DNA from: Barnesiella sp. An55
Lineage (GTDB): Bacteria > Bacteroidota > Bacteroidia > Bacteroidales > Barnesiellaceae
NCBI RefSeq assembly: GCF_002161555.1
Contig: NZ_NFHZ01000010.1
Coordinates: 62,001-126,000 of the forward strand
Direction: 5' to 3'
Length of the DNA stretch: 64,000 nucleotides
The notes under the pieces were generated by a model. It had not been told where the DNA came from. It saw only the letters and a program-made list of their open reading frames with translations, and ran no database searches. This document shows, piece by piece, positions 61,114 to 64,000 of the stretch. The translations under genes and the position numbers were made by a program. Each line of letters opens with the position of its first letter. Within the stretch, counting starts at the first letter, position 1.

Positions 61114-63717
61114 TTAAAGAATAATTTTTTGTGTTTGAATATGATTATCGTAAGTCAGTTGAACAATGCATAATCCGTCTGAAGGTATTGTTGATAAATC
61201 AAGCAGGATATTTCGGGCGTCTTTGAAATGGTCTGACAATAGGTTTTTTCCCATAACATCGAATAGACTTACGTGTATATTATTGCAATTTTTGTCGAGA
61301 GAAACTTGCATTTGTCGGCTATCGCTTGAGTAGGAAATGACAGCTTGTTTGGATTCCTTTATGTCGTTAATAGAACTCATGCCGTGTGTTACAACTATTT
61401 TTGTTTCCTGATCACATGCAATTTTAGGAAGGTAAATTATGGCTGTACGTTTTGCGCTGTCATATTTCCAAGTACCAGGCTTTTCATCGTTTGCATAAGT
61501 ATATGTAAGGCCGTTGACAACTACATTCTCAGGCTTATTGACGGCTAATAATTCAATATCGTAGCTACGTTCATTAAGCATTCCGTTGAAATATCCTTCG
61601 ATAGGGTGAATTGTATATATACCCTCATTCCCATTTTTTTCTTGGGTAATAGGTGTAAAGGTAAATGCTCCGTTTTCATAATTGTCATTATCATTTTCAT
61701 CCTCGTAATAGCGTAATTCACCTTTTGAACCCGGGATGAATTTTAATATCAATTTGTCAGGACGGCTTTTCAAATCCATTAATTCGGGGAAATATGGAAT
61801 GATGGCACCTTCTTTAATATAGTGAGGTATGTCACTTTGTGTAAATGTACGGGTATAAGACTGGTTACCTTCTAAGATTTCACCAGAACAAACTTCATAC
61901 CATTTACCTTCTGGTAACCATATCGTTTTACTTATAGTTCCGTCTGCATCTGCAGCTTTTACAATTGGAGCTGCTAAAATATCATTACCAAACATATATT
62001 CATCATCGTGCTTATATGCTTCGTTGTTTTCTGGCCATTCATAATATAATGGACGGCAGAGGGAAATACCTGTGTCGTAGGAAACGCGTGCTTGTGTATA
62101 TATATAGGGTACCATTGCGTATCTAAGTTTTACCGCTTCGCGCATTAATGGATAGTTGGGATATTTCCACATTCGGCGTTCGACGTCCGGATTGTTTGAA
62201 CTATGTGTACGGATTATTGGGGAAAAAACACCAAATTGGATCCAGCGTAAAAATAACTCGGGATTGTTTTCTCCGTTTTGATGGTGTCCGCCTATATCAT
62301 GACTCCAGTATCCGTAACCGACGTTGGAAGCTGTAGATGTGAAGTATGTTTCAAATTTTAGAGTTTCGAATGATGTGTGGGAGTCTCCTGAGAAACCTAT
62401 CTGATAACGATGACTGCCCAATCCTCCCCAACGGTGGAAAATTATCGGACGGGCTTGTCCTTTTGCTTTCATGTCATTGTAAAATACATGATTGCACCAA
62501 AATGTGTTACTGAGTTTTTCTTCGTTTTCTGCAAGCAGCCATTGTTGCCAGTCAAGCCACCAAAAGTCAACTCCTATATTTTCATGTGGGCGGATTATGT
62601 TTTTAAAAAAGGCTTTATAAAAATCTTCATTTTCCAAATTCCATCGAATAGTACCATCTTCATTGATGATGCTGTCGGCAGTCAAATCCATACCTCTTGA
62701 TTGAAGGTCATTGTAAAGTGCCTGATAATTATCTTCATAAGGGGCTATTCCATAAGCTGGGTGAAGGTTCAATGTGGCTTTAAGTTTCTTTTCGTGTAGC
62801 CAGTTTAACAATCCTTTAGGATCTGGAATCAAACGTGTGTTCCAACTCCATCCGGTCCATCCACCTTTTCCTCCGTCAAGTTCACTTCCTGAGTAGTGCC
62901 AATCCATGTCGATGACCATGACATCTTGCGGCAGGCCGTTTTCTTCCATTTCTAAAGTCAGATTCTTATAATCATCTGCACTATAGTCTTCATATTTTGA
63001 ATACCAGTAACCGAATGCATACATTGGTGGCATAGGAATTTTTCCGGCTATGCGAGTGAAGTCATAAAGAGCTTTTTTGTAGTTGTGTCCATATCCCATG
63101 AAATACCAGTCCATTGCAGGCGGATCCTGACGTTGAGATACCCAGTCAACACCATCTTCACGCTTATCTAACATTAGGCTGATGCCTCCATCTGCTCGTT
63201 CAGCTGTCTCATCAATTACGTACCATCCCGAACGGGAAAGAAGTCCGTCTTCCATCTCCGCACGTTTGTTTTCTCCGTCGGCACCATCAAGCGTGCGCAT
63301 TGTTCCCTTTAGGTTTAATGGGTCTTTTTTCCAAGGATACCAGACGACAGTCTGTCCATCCACCTCAAATGTAATTTTTAAATTTTTAGAGCTGGCTGGA
63401 TTGAATGTGCCAGGAAAACTGTTTAAGCGATATTGTAATAATAGTTTTTCTGTTTTGATGTATAGGAATTCTTCGTCTTCCCATGTTTCATATTCTGGAA
63501 CAGGTAAACGACGATTTATCACAGTAAATGAAGCACGGTCTTCAAAGATTTGTTTGTCACTCCATTCTATACGAATCATTTCAGGGGTTAGAATTGTAAA
63601 GCGCATATCCCCAGATCGGACAATAGCTTTTGGATCTGCTACAGGATTGTTCTCTGCTGCTAATATTTGCAGAAATGAAAGAATAAAAAATACACAGATA
63701 AGTAAAAGATTTTTCAT
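61114..63717 (-). CDS. GH31 alpha-glycosidase with T9SS-like C-terminus
   Basis: This 867-aa exported enzyme has a signal peptide, an N-terminal beta-sandwich (galactose-mutarotase-like), and a TIM barrel. The likely nucleophile is Asp389 in WWLDWQQ and the acid/base Asp445 in GFSGDSH; YWSHDIGGHH is another GH31 motif. Proximal and distal beta-sandwiches and a T9SS-type domain (IHVSLFDVMGKNLLS) close the protein. GH31 covers alpha-glucosidases, alpha-xylosidases and alpha-N-acetylgalactosaminidases. The specificity is not decidable here; the partner protein with SusE/F-like modules favours an alpha-glucan. It is the first gene of an AT-rich two-gene unit. Confidence 0.9.
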   Translation of the reverse strand: MKNLLLICVFFILSFLQILAAENNPVADPKAIVRSGDMRFTILTPEMIRIEWSDKQIFEDRASFTVINRRLPVPEYETWEDEEFLYIKTEKLLLQYRLNSFPGTFNPASSKNLKITFEVDGQTVVWYPWKKDPLNLKGTMRTLDGADGENKRAEMEDGLLSRSGWYVIDETAERADGGISLMLDKREDGVDWVSQRQDPPAMDWYFMGYGHNYKKALYDFTRIAGKIPMPPMYAFGYWYSKYEDYSADDYKNLTLEMEENGLPQDVMVIDMDWHYSGSELDGGKGGWTGWSWNTRLIPDPKGLLNWLHEKKLKATLNLHPAYGIAPYEDNYQALYNDLQSRGMDLTADSIINEDGTIRWNLENEDFYKAFFKNIIRPHENIGVDFWWLDWQQWLLAENEEKLSNTFWCNHVFYNDMKAKGQARPIIFHRWGGLGSHRYQIGFSGDSHTSFETLKFETYFTSTASNVGYGYWSHDIGGHHQNGENNPELFLRWIQFGVFSPIIRTHSSNNPDVERRMWKYPNYPLMREAVKLRYAMVPYIYTQARVSYDTGISLCRPLYYEWPENNEAYKHDDEYMFGNDILAAPIVKAADADGTISKTIWLPEGKWYEVCSGEILEGNQSYTRTFTQSDIPHYIKEGAIIPYFPELMDLKSRPDKLILKFIPGSKGELRYYEDENDNDNYENGAFTFTPITQEKNGNEGIYTIHPIEGYFNGMLNERSYDIELLAVNKPENVVVNGLTYTYANDEKPGTWKYDSAKRTAIIYLPKIACDQETKIVVTHGMSSINDIKESKQAVISYSSDSRQMQVSLDKNCNNIHVSLFDVMGKNLLSDHFKDARNILLDLSTIPSDGLCIVQLTYDNHIQTQKIIL

Positions 63718-63758
63718 GTTTTTAGTTTTTTGTTAGTGTTTAAAGTGATGTGTTTATG

Positions 63759-63766
63759 CAAATATA
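63759..63766 (-). promoter_or_regulatory. -7 box of the GH31 cassette promoter
   Basis: The - strand reads TATATTTG, matching TAnnTTTG, 42 bp before the GH31 start codon. A -33 TTTG at the expected spacing is not seen. Confidence 0.5.
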
Positions 63767-63951
63767 ATTAGAGCAGAAAGGATTGTAAAACAAGAGTAGG
63801 AATAAAGTAGTAGAATTAAATGTTAATTACAAGATAAACAGTGAATTATGTTTTTAATTCATTATAAAAAGTAGAGTTCGGTTGCGTATTTATTGCGATT
63901 GTTTCTTTGAAAACATACGTAACAAACATTTTTGATTTAGTTGTTTGATTT

Positions 63952-63969
63952 TTTAGTTCTGCAAGCGTT
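63952..63969. repeat. 18-bp direct repeat, right copy
   Basis: This is identical to 59610-59627. Sequence beyond it (63970-64000) looks more GC-rich again, although only 31 bases are visible. Confidence 0.9.
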
Positions 63970-64000
63970 AACGGCTGTGAAAACTTGCCGTGTCGGGTAT

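Noticed and set aside
1-64000. CRISPR array, restriction-modification or other defence system
   Set aside because: No regularly spaced direct repeats, Cas, methyltransferase or known defence-gene signatures were seen. The only nuclease-like frame is the broken GIY-YIG gene.

Overview
The window reads as chromosome of a Bacteroidales bacterium. It has a SusC/SusD pair, several secreted proteins ending in type IX secretion (T9SS) C-terminal sorting domains, promoters of the Bacteroidetes type (-33 TTTG, -7 TAnnTTTG) and abundant glycoside hydrolases. The first 58 kb are clearly GC-rich. T9SS together with a GC-rich gut-type Bacteroidales would fit a Barnesiella-like organism, but that is inference.

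Region A (1-7.9 kb, + strand) encodes exported enzymes. These are the 3' end of one protein, a paralogous NAGPA-type phosphodiester glycosidase, a TolB-like propeller protein and a T9SS-sorted zinc N-acetylmuramoyl-L-alanine amidase, followed by a terminator. A separately promoted BadF-type sugar kinase comes next.

Region B (8.1-26.1 kb, + strand) is a tight 12-gene operon centred on salvage of peptidoglycan amino sugars. It encodes a second exported amidase, a phosphoesterase/propeller protein, a glycosyltransferase, a HIT/GalT-like transferase (DUF4922), a SpoIID-type protein, an AmpG-like importer, NamZ (exo-beta-N-acetylmuramidase, DUF1343), a D-lactate-dehydrogenase-like FAD/Fe-S protein, a NagX-like membrane acyltransferase, a second BadF kinase, MurQ and an SGNH esterase. 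The logic is release, import, phosphorylation, lactyl-ether cleavage by MurQ, and oxidation of the D-lactate produced.

Region C (47.6 to 26.2 kb, - strand) is a 13-gene polysaccharide utilisation locus for a galactosamine or N-acetylgalactosamine glycan. AgaS, the two tagatose-bisphosphate aldolase subunits and a PfkB kinase lead into a periplasmic amidohydrolase, a GH36-like alpha-glycosidase, SusC, SusD, two DUF4832-type putative glycosidases, a SusE-position lipoprotein, an EamA permease and a large phosphoesterase. A divergent DeoR-family regulator sits across an AT-rich region carrying clustered TTTCG motifs.

Region D (48.8-58.6 kb) holds unrelated units: a TonB receptor with a beta-helix lipoprotein, HxlR and cupin genes, a GH29 fucosidase, a META-domain lipoprotein, two small unknowns and a GIY-YIG reading frame without a start codon.

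Region E (58.8-64 kb) is rearranged. A 178-bp insertion-sequence-like scar lies between the headless GIY-YIG frame and a dicarboxylate transporter that has lost its C-terminal half. Beyond it an AT-rich cassette (GH31 glycosidase plus a SusE/F-like T9SS protein) is bracketed by an identical 18-bp direct repeat. No rRNA, canonical tRNA or CRISPR array was seen.
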